Under the pieces are notes generated by a model. That model had not been told where the DNA came from. It saw only the letters and a list, made by a program, of their open reading frames with translations, and ran no database searches. Made by a program: the position numbers and the translations under genes. From Calendula officinalis (lineage: Eukaryota > Streptophyta > Magnoliopsida > Asterales > Asteraceae), in the NCBI GenBank assembly GCA_963853835.1, contig OY970832.1, positions 4,794,001 to 4,858,000 on the forward strand: a stretch of 64,000 nucleotides of DNA. Reading direction: 5' to 3'. Every line of letters begins with the position of its first letter. Position 1 is the stretch's first letter. Shown here piece after piece: positions 33,403 through 46,996 of the stretch.

Positions 33403-34592
33403 GAGTTAAATGTAAGAATGGTCCTTGTGGTTTGGCCAAATTGTATGTTTTATCCATGTGTTTCATTAAGTGCAGGCGCGGTACTCATGATTTGCATTTT
33501 TGTGCACTCATGGTCCCTCCACCCTAACATCGTTAACTTCCATCCATTAGTTAAGGGTACTTTGGTCATTTCAGCATATTTGATCCCACCACTCCAACCT
33601 CTCTCCCTCTCTCTCCGTTTAAGTCATCTTCTTCAAAAAAATATACCAAATTATCTTCTGCAACAAAATAACCTCAATCAAAACCCAAACTCATCATGAA
33701 ACCCAAATCAGGAGAGATCAAGATGCGTACCTCGGTTTCTTAATCGATCGAATGCATCATTCCCTCACCATTAACCACCAGCCGTGGTTGCGCCGGAGAC
33801 AACTGCCGGAGCAGGAGCGTGGTCTGCGGAGACAACTGAAACAGCCATCATGATCGTCTTTGTTGCGCCGGAGACAGCTGCCAAGCAAACAACGACTTCA
33901 ACCTCAATCGTGAAACCCTAAATCGTGAGTTAGATAAAATTGTTTCTACATATGGGTTTAGGAGTTGAATTGCATAAACCCTAAAGCTCGAGGAATGCGT
34001 TAGTATCAACCGTTGAATCCTTAATTCCATATCTCCTGAAAATGTAACCATCTTCATTTTCTTTTTTACTGTTTTGCGGTTCATGGATTCAAATGGAGAA
34101 ACGTTTGAAGGAGAGGAATAGACGATGGCAGTAGGGGGTGGGCTAAGTTGCTTTCGGGTTGTGATGGTTGTGGTCACCGGAGACTAAAATTGGGTCGCCG
34201 GATAATGTTTTAGGGTTAGAATTTTGGGGAGGTGTTGAAGAAAAAGACACAGGGAAAGGGAGGTCGCCGGAAGAACAAAATTGTAACATGGGCTCTCGAC
34301 AAAAGAGGGGTTTTGATTTCAAGTTTTGGGGAAGAGTGAATAGACAATATAAGAGATTGTGTTAATTAGGTCTTTAGATTTGTGTTTTATTTGGGAAAGA
34401 AGACAATGAAGAAGAAGACATAGAAATGACCAAATTACCCTCTAATTAACGGATATTTTTAACAGCCTTAGGGGTGAGGGACCACGAGTGCACAAAAATG
34501 CAAACCATAGGTACCGGGCCTGCACTTAATGAAACACATAGACCAAACGTGCAATTTGGCCAAACCACAGGGACCATTCTTGCAATTAACTC
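33403..34592. mobile_element. Mutator-like nonautonomous element, copy B
   Basis: Duplicate of 7454-8643 with the same long inverted ends and TATATATAT flanks. I noticed no difference from copy A. Confidence 0.7.
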
Positions 34593-35091
34593 TATATATA
34601 TATATTTCATATCATTATATGTATATAATATATTTTTATTTTATTTTTATTTTTAATTAATTAACTAATTTTTTAATTTTATTTTGTTTGTAGTTACATA
34701 TCCAGATTATATCAACTGCTAAGGTAACATTGGTTAAAAAAATAAAAATAATAATTAAAAAATTAGAAAAGTAATAAATAAATATAAAAATAAATATAAA
34801 TATAAGAATAAATTCAAATATTGAGATTGGTTCTATAACTAACACTGATTCTGTATTTATTTTTTCAACATCTAATCTAATCCATTTGTTCAAGACGAGA
34901 TTTGAACTCATGAATTACAGGTCATGGGTAATATCTTACATCTTTACAACTAAACTATGAATTACTCTGTATTGATTCTTTCTCTGAACTATAACATTTA
35001 CCATAACAATTATTGGTCTTTCATTTGTCCTTCATATAAACACGTTATAATTAATTAATTGATGGGGGATAATTATAAAATTGTGTAAATA

Positions 35092-37108
35092 TTTTTTTTT
35101 TTTTGGAACCAGCAAATGCATTAAAAGGGACTCTAGCAAGAAGCTAGAGAACAAACAACATATAAAGAAACAAACATGGAAAACAAACAAACAAAAAGCA
35201 TAATGCTACGTACAAAGGAGTGGGTGCAAACACCAATTCGCCCAACTACAATTAAAAGCGTGACCTCTATGCTTCCTCGAACAGAACACCAATGATTTAA
35301 TTGAGTCCAAGATCTCGGCCTTCTTGCACGCTATTCCCCTAAATATTTTATTGTTGCGCGCCTTCCATATACACCATAATGATCCGTAAATAATACTCAT
35401 TAACAACTCTTTTGATTTTCTGCATTGCCCCTGGTTTTTTACAAATTCTATCACCTCTTTGACCTTCTCGAATTGATGCATGCTTGTATCAATACCGCAC
35501 CATGTAAACATCGCATCTAACATTGATTTTGCGAACGGACACGAGATTAGCAAGTGATCCGCGCACTCATCCATCGTAAAGCAGTGAGAACATGAAGGAG
35601 ACCCGGTAAGAATATTACGTTTAGCTAGTTCGGTCTTAGAGGGAATTCTACCTTGTACCGACCTCCAAACAAAATACACCACGTTCTTCGGTACCATGTT
35701 GCACCACCAAAAATCCATTTCGCTAACCGGATGCAAGGCCCGATCGAGTCTGTTCCGGACCTTAGCTACGGTAAATAATCCGACAATCACATATTCGGAT
35801 CTCCAACTCTCCCCGTCATCGTCGGTGTGCAGAATATCTTTAACATCAATATTAAGTTTCCAAAAGGCTGTTTTTGCCTTAGCTATAGCGGCCCAAACAC
35901 CCCCACAATTTGGGTTAAATAAGCAATACGGAGGTTTGCGGTCCAAGTTATGGATTCCTCTTACTATATTGGCCCATAATGTTTGCGGGCTACTCTTTAA
36001 TTTCCACCACCATTTAGAAAGAAGGGTCAAATTCATATTCCTAAGGGAGCCCAACCCCGCACCACCCACATCTTTAGGGGACTTTATCTTATGCCAAGCA
36101 ATCCAATGTACAGAGTTTTTATCCGGCGATCCTTTCCAAATAAATTGCCTTTGTATTTTTTCTAACTCATCAATGATACCAATGGGGGCTGCGTAAATAG
36201 ATAGGAAATAAGTGGGAAGACTACCTAATACCGCCTTTGCCAGTGTCATCCGCCCACCAAAGCTCAACATATTCGCCTTCCAACTCGAGAGTTTAGATTT
36301 AAATTTGTCGATAACGGGCTTCCATGAGGCTTTACGGTTCATGTTATCCCTGACCGGGACACCAAGATAATTAAATGGGAGAGAGGCCGGTTCACAGCCC
36401 AAAGGGGCAGCCCAACTATCCACCTCCACTTGAGCCGCACCCACCCCAAAAACCCTAGGCTTGCTGTAATTAACTTTGAGGCCAGACACGACATGGAAGC
36501 AGTTCAGTATTCTCGCGAGGTTTTCGATATTTTTCTTCGACCAATCTCCGACAAACAGGGCATCATCTGCATAAAATAGATGGGAAACAATAATGTTAGT
36601 GTTCGGGATCACAGCCCCGTCAAAAATACCGTTAGTCACTGCCGCTTTCATCATAATATTTAAGCCCTCCATTGCTAAGATAAAAAGAAAAGGGGATAAG
36701 GGGTCGCTTTGTCAAACGCCTTTTGACATAGAGAATTCTTTCGTTGGGCTACCGTTGACGAGAACGGAGGCCCGAGCAGATCCGAGGCAACCCATTATCC
36801 AACTTCTCCATTTTCCTCCAAAGTTCATTTGTTCCATTACCGAGTCAAGAAACTTCCAATTGACCGAATCAAATGCTTTATAAAAATCGACTTTGAACAA
36901 AAGCATCTTTTTCTTCTCATTTTTAGTCCAGGAACACAGCTCATTTACAATCAATGGCCCGTCCAAAATATTCCGACCTTCCACATAGGCCGATTGGGCC
37001 TCATCCACGCAAAGACCAATACATTTCTTCAATCTAATAGCAAGGGTTTTGGCAATGATTTTATAAATTGCCCCAATAAGACTAATGGGCCTATAATCAC
37101 AATAGAAA
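35092..37108 (-). mobile_element. 5'-truncated L1-like LINE, copy B
   Basis: Same insertion as 9143-11160. The poly-T is 13 rather than 14 bases, which shifts the copy offset by one. Confidence 0.9.
35206..37105 (-). pseudogene. LINE ORF2 fragment, copy B
   Basis: RT and zf-RVT coding as in copy A, with the same TGA at 36712-36714. One nonsynonymous difference (Glu to Asp in the GIIEELEKIQ region) comes from the substitution at 36169. Another at 36939 is silent. Nothing suggests selection. Confidence 0.9.
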
Positions 37109-40100
37109 TTTAACTAATTAATTGGGTTTTATCTTTCGTTATGGAAAAGCAGTTAGTAGAAAGAGTTACTGAAACGAGTAAACTGTGAAACAAGTAAATA
37201 AAAGATATTTTTATTATCAACTGATTTAAAGAATATTTTTATGATGGTTTATCAAGCCTAGTAAAGCGAAAATACCGATAACATATCTTTATAAAAAGTT
37301 TTATTTAAAATTGATAATGATTTAAAATTAATTACATTTGAGTTAGACGAAAAATCTTACCTAGAATTGACTTTTATTTTTATTTGTTATTTAAGGGTAG
37401 TTTTTGTTTTTAATTTTAAAACTTCAGTTGGAATAAACATGTTTTAAATGTTAAATTATCAGTTGAGATTTTATTTAGTGAAACTTTTCAGTTATTCATC
37501 AAATTTAGAATTTGTGAAATCTTTAGAATTTCGGGCGTTATAAAATCTTGGGACAATTAAAAAGGAAAATATTTTTATAAAGAGATGAAACACGAGTATT
37601 GAGGAAAAATTATGCTAGGAAATAATAAACTGAGATTTATTAAATTGAGATCAAATAAGAAAACCTTTAAAGTATGTGATTTAAAAAGCTGAGTATGAAA
37701 ATCCTTCAATTTTTTTATGTGATTAATGAGTTCAATGAAGAATTATTAAATTAACGCAAAGATATTGAATAAACTATATAAGTTTGTGATATTAACTCAT
37801 CGAGAATTTCCGAGCTGAATTAAAAATAAGTTATTCAAGCCTATCTTAAACGGTATTTATTAAAAGTAAACTAAAGGGAAACTAACATCATTAATTCGGT
37901 GGTGGTCTATTTAAAATGAATTAAAAGAGTTTATGAGCTATATTATGTTCTGAGTTTAACTGTTGAAAACAATAAAATATTTTGGCTGAGTGCCTTTTGC
38001 TTAGTGCCTTTTGCTGAGTGCATTTCTGAGTAATGTTTATAAGATTTTGAGTACATACAACTGAGTGCGAAATTGTAAATTTTTTTTAGATATGGAAAAT
38101 ATATTATTATTATTATTATCATTTTTTTCTCTGAGTGTGATTTGCTGGTGGAATTTATGTGTGGGAAGTTGTGAACTTTGGGATTGACCCGTGACCAAAC
38201 AAAGGTAGGTGTCGAAAGTAATAGAGGGCCCCTATTACCGTACACACAGGACTTTTGGTTGGTTATGGGGAGATTTTGAAGGGAACAATGGACCAATGCT
38301 TGTTATTGTGAATTTAGTATGTGTACCCTAATTGTTTGTATGACTACATGCTTGCTTGTTTTATTTTGATAGTGAATATCAGTTCCAAACTCGAGGACGA
38401 GTTTTTCTCCAAGTGGAGTTGAGTAGGGGTATAAAAGGGAAATTGTCAAGAATTAATTATCACTAATTATTATTTATAAATATTATGAGCATGATGCTTA
38501 TGCAGAGATATTTTATTGGTATGAATTTAAAGTGCGAAATCTAGATACATATAATTGATCAAATAAATTATAAGAGTAACTATCAAATCAAGCAGTTGAG
38601 AATAATTAAATTTATTCTATGGGTAATTATAGAGTTTATAACAAACTGATAAATCGGGATTACTGGAGAAATTAATAAATCAAGTTAGTTGGGTTGAATT
38701 AATATCGTGCAAAAGGGAAGTAGTAATACTACAATTATATACAAAATAAGATAGTATACTTATTCTTGTGTGATTATAACGAGATAATGAGGAATTATTA
38801 AATTAAAGTGATGAAAATTTATTAATGAGTCTGATATGAGAAAACAATTACAATGAAATTTTGAAGAAATGAGTTAAAGGAGAAAAGTTTTAAATTAACG
38901 GGAAGTTTTATTCAAAATTTTAGAGGTACTATAAGGTATTTATGAGAAAATCGTATTTGTGAACAATATATTTTATTTAGAGTTATTGAATAATATATTT
39001 GATTATTAATTATTGAATACTCAATTATTTTTGTGGTGTTATAAAATTTTTATGAGAAAACTTTATTTGTGACTAATATGTTTTAATTCGAGTTATCAAA
39101 TAATATATCTTATTATTAAATTATTAAATAATTAGAATTTTTAAGGTGTTATAAAATCTTTATGGAAAATTTTATTTGTAAGTACATAGTTTATCAAATA
39201 ATATATTTATTATTAAATGATCGAATAAAGGGCAACTGAGTATTGAGTAAATGAGAGTCAATGAATTAATTCACAAAGTTGAGCAATGAGAAATCATTAA
39301 AATAAGTGTATGATGTTTAATTGATTCTTATATATATATATAAAAAAAAAAGTGGATAACCAGGGTTAATGAGTAATAGGTGGTCGAGGTAATCCAGAGA
39401 AAATTTAAAAATTTATCAATGGGAAGTTATTAATCGAGGTTTCAAATAAGTTGTCAATATAGACTGCGATAAGTTAAAGGCTGAATTATGGAAATTTTAA
39501 TAGAGTGTATTTGGAGTATATGAAAATGAGAAATTTGGGGAGATATATTTAATATTAAAATAATTTGTACTAATTATTGGTTCATATATCTTAATTATTA
39601 ACCGAAGATGATCTGATTTATATAAGCAAGTATATGGGAGATGAATCGGATGCGCGAAATTAGGCATGTTCATGATTATGCATGAGATTTACGTGTGGTA
39701 CGTAACGCTGTTACTGATAAATGTTGCTACATCCTGAGTTCAAATTTCTGGGTTTATTTCTGAGTTAAAATTGTTGAGATTAGATTTATGGGTTATACTT
39801 CTGAGATATATTCCGAGTTAGACTCCTGAGTTACATTCATGAGTGACATTTCTGAGTAAATTGCATGAGTACTACTGAGTGATATTAATTTCTGTGTGCA
39901 TCATCTGAGAATTCTGTGTGATATGTACGTTTCTGGTGAATAATTTCCTGTTTTTGTATTAACTGATAATGGTGTAAACTATTAGATTGCTTCCTTGCCT
40001 TGCGCAAACTGGCGTCCTATAGAGTAGAGGACAGTGAGATGTTGTTTATTGGTAGAAATTACCAATAATAAGATTTTATTTGTTGATAAAATGTAAAAGT

Positions 40101-40676
40101 GATAAATTGTTTGAAACTGTGCGGGAAATATTTTACTATAAGAACTTATTGTTATCGCCCTGAGAGTGCCGAGTGACACTGTGAGCACGGATTGTATGAC
40201 CGAGTACCACGCCGAGATCACCTGTCGCCACAAACCAAAGCGTAACAAATCTTCAAGTGGAGTTGAATCGGAGATTCAACTCAATGTTAACCGCTGAGTG
40301 CAACAACTGTGTCCGACTACGAGAGTAAAAAGACATCTTCATCAGAGTATCGAGAGTTATTGTGCGTCATTTTTGACATCCTTGATTATCGTTACATCGA
40401 GACCCTTAGAGAACATTCGTTTATGTTTCTTTTATCCTTAACTTTTGCGCCGCCAGAGATGGACGAGTTGTATACGCATCTGCAAGAGCCGGAGTTTATT
40501 CTGATCGAGTAGGTCACCTTGAAGAATTTTCTTTTCTTTTCGTAACCTTGTCATTTTCTTTTCAATCACAGAATGTGTGTTGTTGACGAGTCTTAGTCTA
40601 AGACGTGGAAATGCTACCACGAGCTTCTTCCGAGCCATGACTTCGGGGACGAAGTCTGATTTAAGTGGAGTTGAGT
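37109..40676 (+). mobile_element. Degenerate LTR-retroelement interior, copy B
   Basis: Duplicate of 11161-14728. It includes the degenerate 110-bp tandem repeat (38923-39223) and the three AAGTGGAGTTGA tracts (38412, 40255, 40663). No coding motif was recognised. Confidence 0.5.
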
Positions 40677-43409
40677 TGTAACGCCCCGAAATTTGTAATA
40701 ATTAAATAATATTGTTTTAATCACGTTTATTATTTTTAATTAATTTTATAATATTTAGACGACCTATAGTTAGACGGTTCGTTTTATTAGACATTAACTA
40801 GTCGTTTGAACGTGTTGGATTTAGAGACTATTAATTATTTAAATATAGTTATTATATATTTTAGGCATTTATAATTTAATCTAGTCTCCATTAATCGTTA
40901 TTGTAATGTTTAGACGTTTCATTTTATTTGGGTGAGCGGGTCACGTTTTAATCCGAATCACAATTAGCAAATAGAGATTAATATTATAAGTCGGGGCCCG
41001 GCCGTAGGCCAAGGGCCAAACTTGGCGGGCTAGTGATTGGCCTTGAAGCCTTGTGGTGATTAGAAGATTAATTAGATTAAGTAAGAAGCAAATACCCTAA
41101 ACCTTATTTTCTTATTTTGGCCGTCATGAGTATGCATTTGGGGAGATGTCGGCAGGAGGGGTTCTATTGTATTGACGGTAGATATGGAATTGTGGAGTAG
41201 CTAGTGAACGGAAAGCAAAGATAAGATGATGGCAGGATTATTAACCAATTTAATTGGTGCAAATACAAATTGATGGTGTGTATGGTTTTAAATCCTTGAA
41301 GTTGTCGTGAGCAAGCATCCCCAATTCTCGTCTTTTGCTTCTCCCAATCCAACTGTAATCCTCTGGTATTTGTGATTCTTCCTTTTGGCGACCAGAAAGG
41401 AGTTTCGTGATCATTAGCTTCGTGAGTTGGAGGAAGATTATCGGTAAGAATCGTGCCTCTTCTCTTCCTTCTTTATTGTTCCTTGTAATATTCTTTCCGT
41501 TTTATAACATGTCGGTGATTTCATGGTGATGTTGGGGCTGAGCAGCAGGAAAGTTGGCAAGAGCAAACCGAGGAGATTGATCGTTGCATCGGTGCTGTTT
41601 CGTTTTCCGTTTTCTGTTCGTCACCAACCGCTATACTAACTCGTTTTTCTGGGTTGTGCCATCGAGAACAAAACAGTGGGCTAAAGGGTGGATTGATCCC
41701 CGAGGAGTGGACAAATTTTGGATCAACCGGTGTCGAGTTTGAGTGATCAATTCCGTTCGGTAGTAATCTTTTTCTTGCTCTTGCTTTTCCTTTTTATTTC
41801 GTTTCCTTGGAATAACATTATTGCGAGTAGGGCTGTGAGGTTCGGCATTCCCGAGCCATGATTAAATTTTATTCAATTCTTTTTTTTGTGTGTCGTTTAC
41901 TAATTAGCTTTCGGGTTCGTTGGTTTATCCGTTTTATAAAAATCGAGAACTATAACGGAAGGGGAAACCGAACCCGTAGGGTTCTTGGTTTCCCCATTTA
42001 AGAATTTTTGTAACTCGGTGTTAGAAATCTTTTGCAATTGGAGAAAATGGGTTTTCAAACTGTCGGGTTTTCGCGTTGGGGTACTCGGGTTGTAAAAAGG
42101 GAGGTTTGTACATAAAATACTTTTTCTGGCAGATTCTGCCCTTTGTTCTCGTCTGATTTTAACCTGTTTAAAATAAGCTTTTGGACTTTTGGCCCGTGTT
42201 GGGACCTTGATTTCTGAGTTAGCGTTTTAACGCCGCAACCCTCTCGTCAATCCGAATTACGGTTTAAAAGTTACACCCGTTTTAATATGCTGCTGTTAGA
42301 AACCTGATTTGTACGACATGTCTGTTTCGCGACACTGTTTTGAGACCTTTAGAATCTGTTTTGACCAGTGACCGTCTCACAGAGATATGTAGTTCGGGTT
42401 GTCTACTTTCTATGGTAAAAAGATGGGATAAATCCACTGACCAGTTTAGGAGTTATAGCAGTTCCCGTAAGACCGACGGGTGCTGCCAGCTTTCTGAAAT
42501 AAAGATAAGGGGTCGGTTTTAATCCGGGATTTTGATTTATGTTTTAGGTCCGTCTAGGAGATAACTTGCTGTACTTTTGATTCCCGTGAACCAGTTGGAG
42601 CTTACGTTTATCGAGGTGAGTATTCTCACCGTGTATTCAGTTATAACGATACGTGCATGACTCATATGGTTAACTGTTTTGATCTGTTGTACTTTCTGTG
42701 TGTTGATCTGTTATCTGAGTGACTGTTTTTGCATACTACTGATCTGAGATGGACTTGCCGAGTATCTGAGCCGGTACCAAGTCATTCTGTGCTACTAAAT
42801 GATAGGGCTATCTGTGTGGCTTATGTTAGGAATGGAAACATAAAAATAATTAACAAATCTCAGTGGAAATTCTGTGTGGGCCCTTGTGGCAAATTCTGTG
42901 TGGGCCCTTGTGGCAAATTCTGTGTGGGCCCTTGTGGCAAATTCTGTGTGGGCCCTTGTGGCATTTTAGTGTAAGGAGAGGCGAGGTTGATCTCTCGACT
43001 CGAATTACACAAGCGCGCTATATAAATTTAAAAGATACAAAAACTGAGAAATTAACTTAGTGGTAAATGATTAGGAGTTCACCTGTGTGCCCTCATGTAT
43101 TGTATGTTGTAGTTGTTTGCATTTTGAGTTTATTCACTCAGCTTCCCCGCTGACCCAAAAACTCCCTCCCATTTTTCAGGTACTAGCAAAGGAAAGGAGA
43201 AGGTGGACGGTTGACTGCTGTATTACTTCTTAGTGCTGATGTGAAACGTTTTATTATTTCAAAACTCTGAATTTTATTTAAGACATTTCCGCATTAAATA
43301 CATTTTATATTAAATAATTATTTTGGGGGATTATTTAAGGGACCTTTTTTATTATAATTTTATACTAAAAAAAAAATTTTAAAAATCTTGTAAATTTTAG
43401 GGTGTTACA
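40677..43409 (+). mobile_element. Gypsy-type 3' LTR, copy B
   Basis: Duplicate of 14729-17460, one base longer, with the four-unit 24-bp repeat at 42867-42962 and the putative micro-exon at 42548-42615. Confidence 0.8.
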
Positions 43410-43707
43410 CCGTTCGCCGGCCACCGCTCGTCACCGTTGCATCTCCGGTCATACCTCCGACATCTCAAAATCTCCAACTCATTGTCTCGCATGCTCGCAC
43501 ACTAGCGCAAATCCTCGAAATCCTCAATGGCAAGTCTCGAACTATCGAATTTCCATATTTTCTACCATTATCAACTCAATGTTTTATATTTTATTACATG
43601 GTAGAAATTAATTTGTGTATAGTTACATATAAAGAGAATTAGGTTTAATAACCCTAGTTTAGTGAAAATTGTTAGAGAATCGGGGTCTGCAAACTTTGAA
43701 ACCCTAA

Positions 43708-44065
43708 GAGCATCTCCAACCACAAACTCTATAAAACTCACTCTATCTCTATAATTGATTGGTCCATTCACTATAAATATAACCTCAACTCCAACCATAA
43801 ACTCTATCAATCCCTCTAAAACTAGTAGGACCCATAGAAATCATATTTATAATTAATTTATTTTACATTACAATATAAAATTAGAGTGAATGATATGTGG
43901 GGTCCATGGATAGAGGCATGGATAGAGGGGACACTCTCTCACTTCAAATATAGAGAGACTTTTTCTCTTACTCTATATTTAGAGTGAGGGATGGAGGTGG
44001 GTTAGAGAAGATAAAACTTTAAATATATAGATAGAGAGATGAATAGCGTATGATTAATGATGCTC
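43708..44065. mobile_element. PIF/Harbinger-type MITE, complete
   Basis: It starts GAGCATCTCCAACCA and ends AATGATGCTC, with GAGCATC/GATGCTC inverted termini. TAA flanks it on both sides (43705-43707 and 44066-44068), the 3-bp target duplication typical of PIF/Harbinger and Tourist elements. It is 358 bp and noncoding. It contains the short direct repeat CATGGATAGAGG twice (from about 43906), at which copy A is broken. Confidence 0.8.
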
Positions 44066-45295
44066 TAATAAAATTGTTGTGATTGTACTTGGTAATTGTA
44101 AGCTAGTGTTTTTGTTGATGCTAATAACTTAACTGTGAATCTGTATGTGTCCATAATTGTAATAATTAGAAATGCTTTTAGGTATTTGGGTTCTTAGAAT
44201 TAGGGTTCTTCAACATGTTCTTGATGTGGATTATTGATGAAGGAGGAGGTAAACATGCAAGTACAATGTTTGAAGCATATGGTACATATAACTAGGATAA
44301 ACTGACCAAAATGCCCTCACATTTTCTGCACGTGAGGGGTTTAACGGCCAAAAACTGATGACGGGTGGACAGAAGGACAAAATCGTAGAATTTAGAAAAG
44401 CATAGGGACAAAAAAAATGAAAAAAATACAGGGACAAAAACACAGAATCGAGAAAACCACAGGAACAAAAACTATAATTTACTCTATATTTTAATATATT
44501 ACTATACAAGTGACCAATTACAGAGTATTATACAACATTGACCATAACCTTTAGAGACATAATTATTATTTATCGTGATCGATGTAGAAAACATATTCAT
44601 ACAATAAAAATATGGGTTTTGATCATAAACACTTATACATTAATTCACTGGAAAATGGAGAGTAATTCATAAAATTTATGAAGGTGGTTATAGATTGATT
44701 TACAAGTTTTTGATGCATATCTAGTGACAGTCCTTAGGACTGTCATTATTAAAACCCTAAAAATATTGCATTGTAAGAAAAATAACAATAAAACATATCC
44801 ACAAATTAAAATAATGTATTGTAAGAAAAATAACAATAAACCATATTCACACAATAATGCATTGTAAGAAAAATAGTAACAAAAACTCGAATATCCAATT
44901 CTAACATTAGCACAGTATGTAAAAGGTGAGATTTTAACGATGTATAAAATTAGATTTTGACAATCATACTTGTGAAATATAAAGATTTTGAAATTAAAAA
45001 AAATTGTGTGGAAGTAGAGTATTCTAACTATTTAGACATGTTGATTGCTGAATTATCACGTGCAATTACTTTTATCATCATCATCATTTTATTGATAATT
45101 GATATTTTGAGCGGCAACGATGGTATTTTAGTTTTGCTTGATTTATCTATACAATGTAATAGGACAAAAATTAATTTATGTTAAGATTAACACTTTCAAT
45201 ATAAAGATATAATGCATCTTATACTTAAAATTACTCGCATTATTTAATAGAAGACAAAGGACGTAGTTGCTTTTGGTGACAATTATTATTGTATT
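44066..45295. other. Spacer with transposon remnants
   Basis: No gene is visible. At 44290-44490 there is a block with repeated AGGGACAAAAA words ending AAAACTATAATTTACTC. It resembles one end of a Mutator-like element distinct from the one at 7454. Near 44728-44755 lies a CCTTAGGACTGTCATTATTAA fragment of the GGTTTTGATAAT MITE family. The rest is AT-rich. Confidence 0.4.
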
Positions 45296-46714
45296 ACAAA
45301 TGTAACATCCCGAGACCCGACCCTTAATATTTTATTACTTTTGGTAAGTAATATCTTATTGTTTAGTATTTTATTATTTTATATGATTTTATTTGATTTA
45401 ATTGAATTAATTGTATTTTTAACCATGAGGTTAAAAATTAGTAAAACTGAGATATTTAAATGTTAAAATGATTTTTATATATTTGAGTTCATTTCTGAAC
45501 CGGGGTTCTAAAAATATATTCGTTGTTAAAATTGGAGTTAGTTAGGTCTAAATTAATTATCTGCGAACCTAATAATCTATTCTGTGTTAAATGAAAAATA
45601 CCTGATGTGGGGGAGGGGGGTGCGTGGCCTTGTATGAGACAGGTGTCAAAATATTGGTTTTCCCCTCTTGTCTCTTTGCCAGTCACGACACAAGCACACA
45701 CACAACACACATTTGGAGTTTTTGCTTGATTGAAGAATTGGTGCAAAGTTCCTTTAATTTTTGCTGTGATTTTGTGATTAGAGGCAAGATTAAGTAAGTT
45801 TTCTTCCTTCTTAAGCTAGGGTTTCATGTTCTTGATGTAGGGATGAACTAGGGTTCTTGAGCTAGTGGGTTTTCATGAAGTTCTTGGTGAATCTTGCTTG
45901 TAATCCGAAATTGATGCTCGATTTGGTGTTTATTTGAGTTCTTGCAAGTATTTTATGATTTGTTGTTAGTGTTAGCTCATTTGGTGAAGCTTTCATAAAG
46001 CTTCATCAATGGTGGTTTTGGGAAGAAGATGGCTTTTTCCCTAATTTGATGAATTGTGTATTTTGATGTTCTTAATGTTGTGTTAGGTTAGTTATGTATG
46101 TTAAATGGTGATTGTTAGTTATGAAGAAATTCTAGTTGCTTGTTATGAAATTGCATTTGTGTGGGTAGTGTTTGGCTAAAATGGAAATTTAGTCATAACT
46201 AGCTAAATTTGTAGATTGTTGACTTTGGTCAAACCTGGGAATTGACTTTTAGTCTTGTAAGGCTTGTAAACTTTAATTATCAATCTCATGTTAGAAATGT
46301 GTTAGTTGAATGAATTGTAAGCTCAAGTGTGTAGGTTTCATGTCTTGACCCGTTTGGTTGCTTAATTGTGCAATTGACTTAAATAAAGTCAAAATTGGTA
46401 ATACTTGCAATTGAATGCAAGTAGTATGTTGGTTATGTAATTTTGATGTTGATCATGTAGTCTAACTCATTGGATAATGTTGTGTGAATGCCCGACTCAT
46501 GGTTCTTGTTTTGACCCGTTTGGGCATAAGGTGCAATTTGACCAATTGGCATAATGAATTGACTTGATGAAGTTTAGACCTTAGTAGTTGTTATGTGTAA
46601 AAAAATACAAGAAATTGGTTGTAAGTTGTGGTTGCAAGATGTGGTCTTAAACTTGTATTATTTATTAAACATTTGGTGATTTCGGGTAACTAATTCGGTA
46701 TTCATTTTGTACAG

Positions 46715-46776
46715 GAAAAGAGAAGGAGCCTCAGTGATATAAGATCATTGAGCTCGGCACGAATAAGGAAGCTAAG
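46715..46776 (+). other. Putative 62-nt LTR micro-exon (5' LTR)
   Basis: The acceptor TTTTGTACAG ends at 46714 and the donor AAG|GTGAGT begins at 46777. An upstream donor, A|GTAAGT, is at 45794 and a downstream acceptor, CTTTTCAG, ends at 47402. This implies introns of 921 and 626 bases. The 3' LTR copy is 53962-54023, and the related LTR at 62463 has a 62-nt equivalent at 63698-63759. Inferred from sequence only. Confidence 0.45.
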
Positions 46777-46867
46777 GTGAGTGGACTTAACCTTCTTTCT
46801 TGTGTGATGTACAAAATTAGGGAATGGTAGAGTTTTGAGAAAAGTGCAGGAATTTGGTATCTGAGAG

Positions 46868-46996
46868 AGTTCGCGTCGCGAACTTGTGGTCGCGATCGCG
46901 AACTCGAGTCAGAGAAATTGGGGTCTGGTCGTGATGTAGTTCCCGATTCGTGAACTCTTAGTTCGCGACGCGAACTCTGAGTTCACGACGCGAACT
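46868..46996. repeat. Array of five CpG-rich palindromes in the LTR
   Basis: Five units of the form AGTTCRCGNYGCGAACT occur in 129 bases. The first, AGTTCGCGTCGCGAACT (46868-46884), is a perfect 8-bp-arm palindrome around one central base. The fourth and fifth are near-identical and the second and third are diverged. The 3' LTR has the array at 54115-54243. It lies in the putative second intron, 92 bases after the micro-exon. Confidence 0.85.

Larger units (their letters stand above)
25950..43918. repeat. Segmental duplication, copy B
   Basis: Second copy of 1-17969. Here the MITE that is cut in copy A is complete and continues to 44065 with its target-site duplication, so this end is the ancestral arrangement. 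The similarity probably extends left of 25950, but copy A has no sequence there because the window begins. The implied second duplication unit is 17970-43918. Every element described in copy A has a counterpart at plus 25,949 (plus 25,948 between the LINE poly-T and about 17429). Confidence 0.95.
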
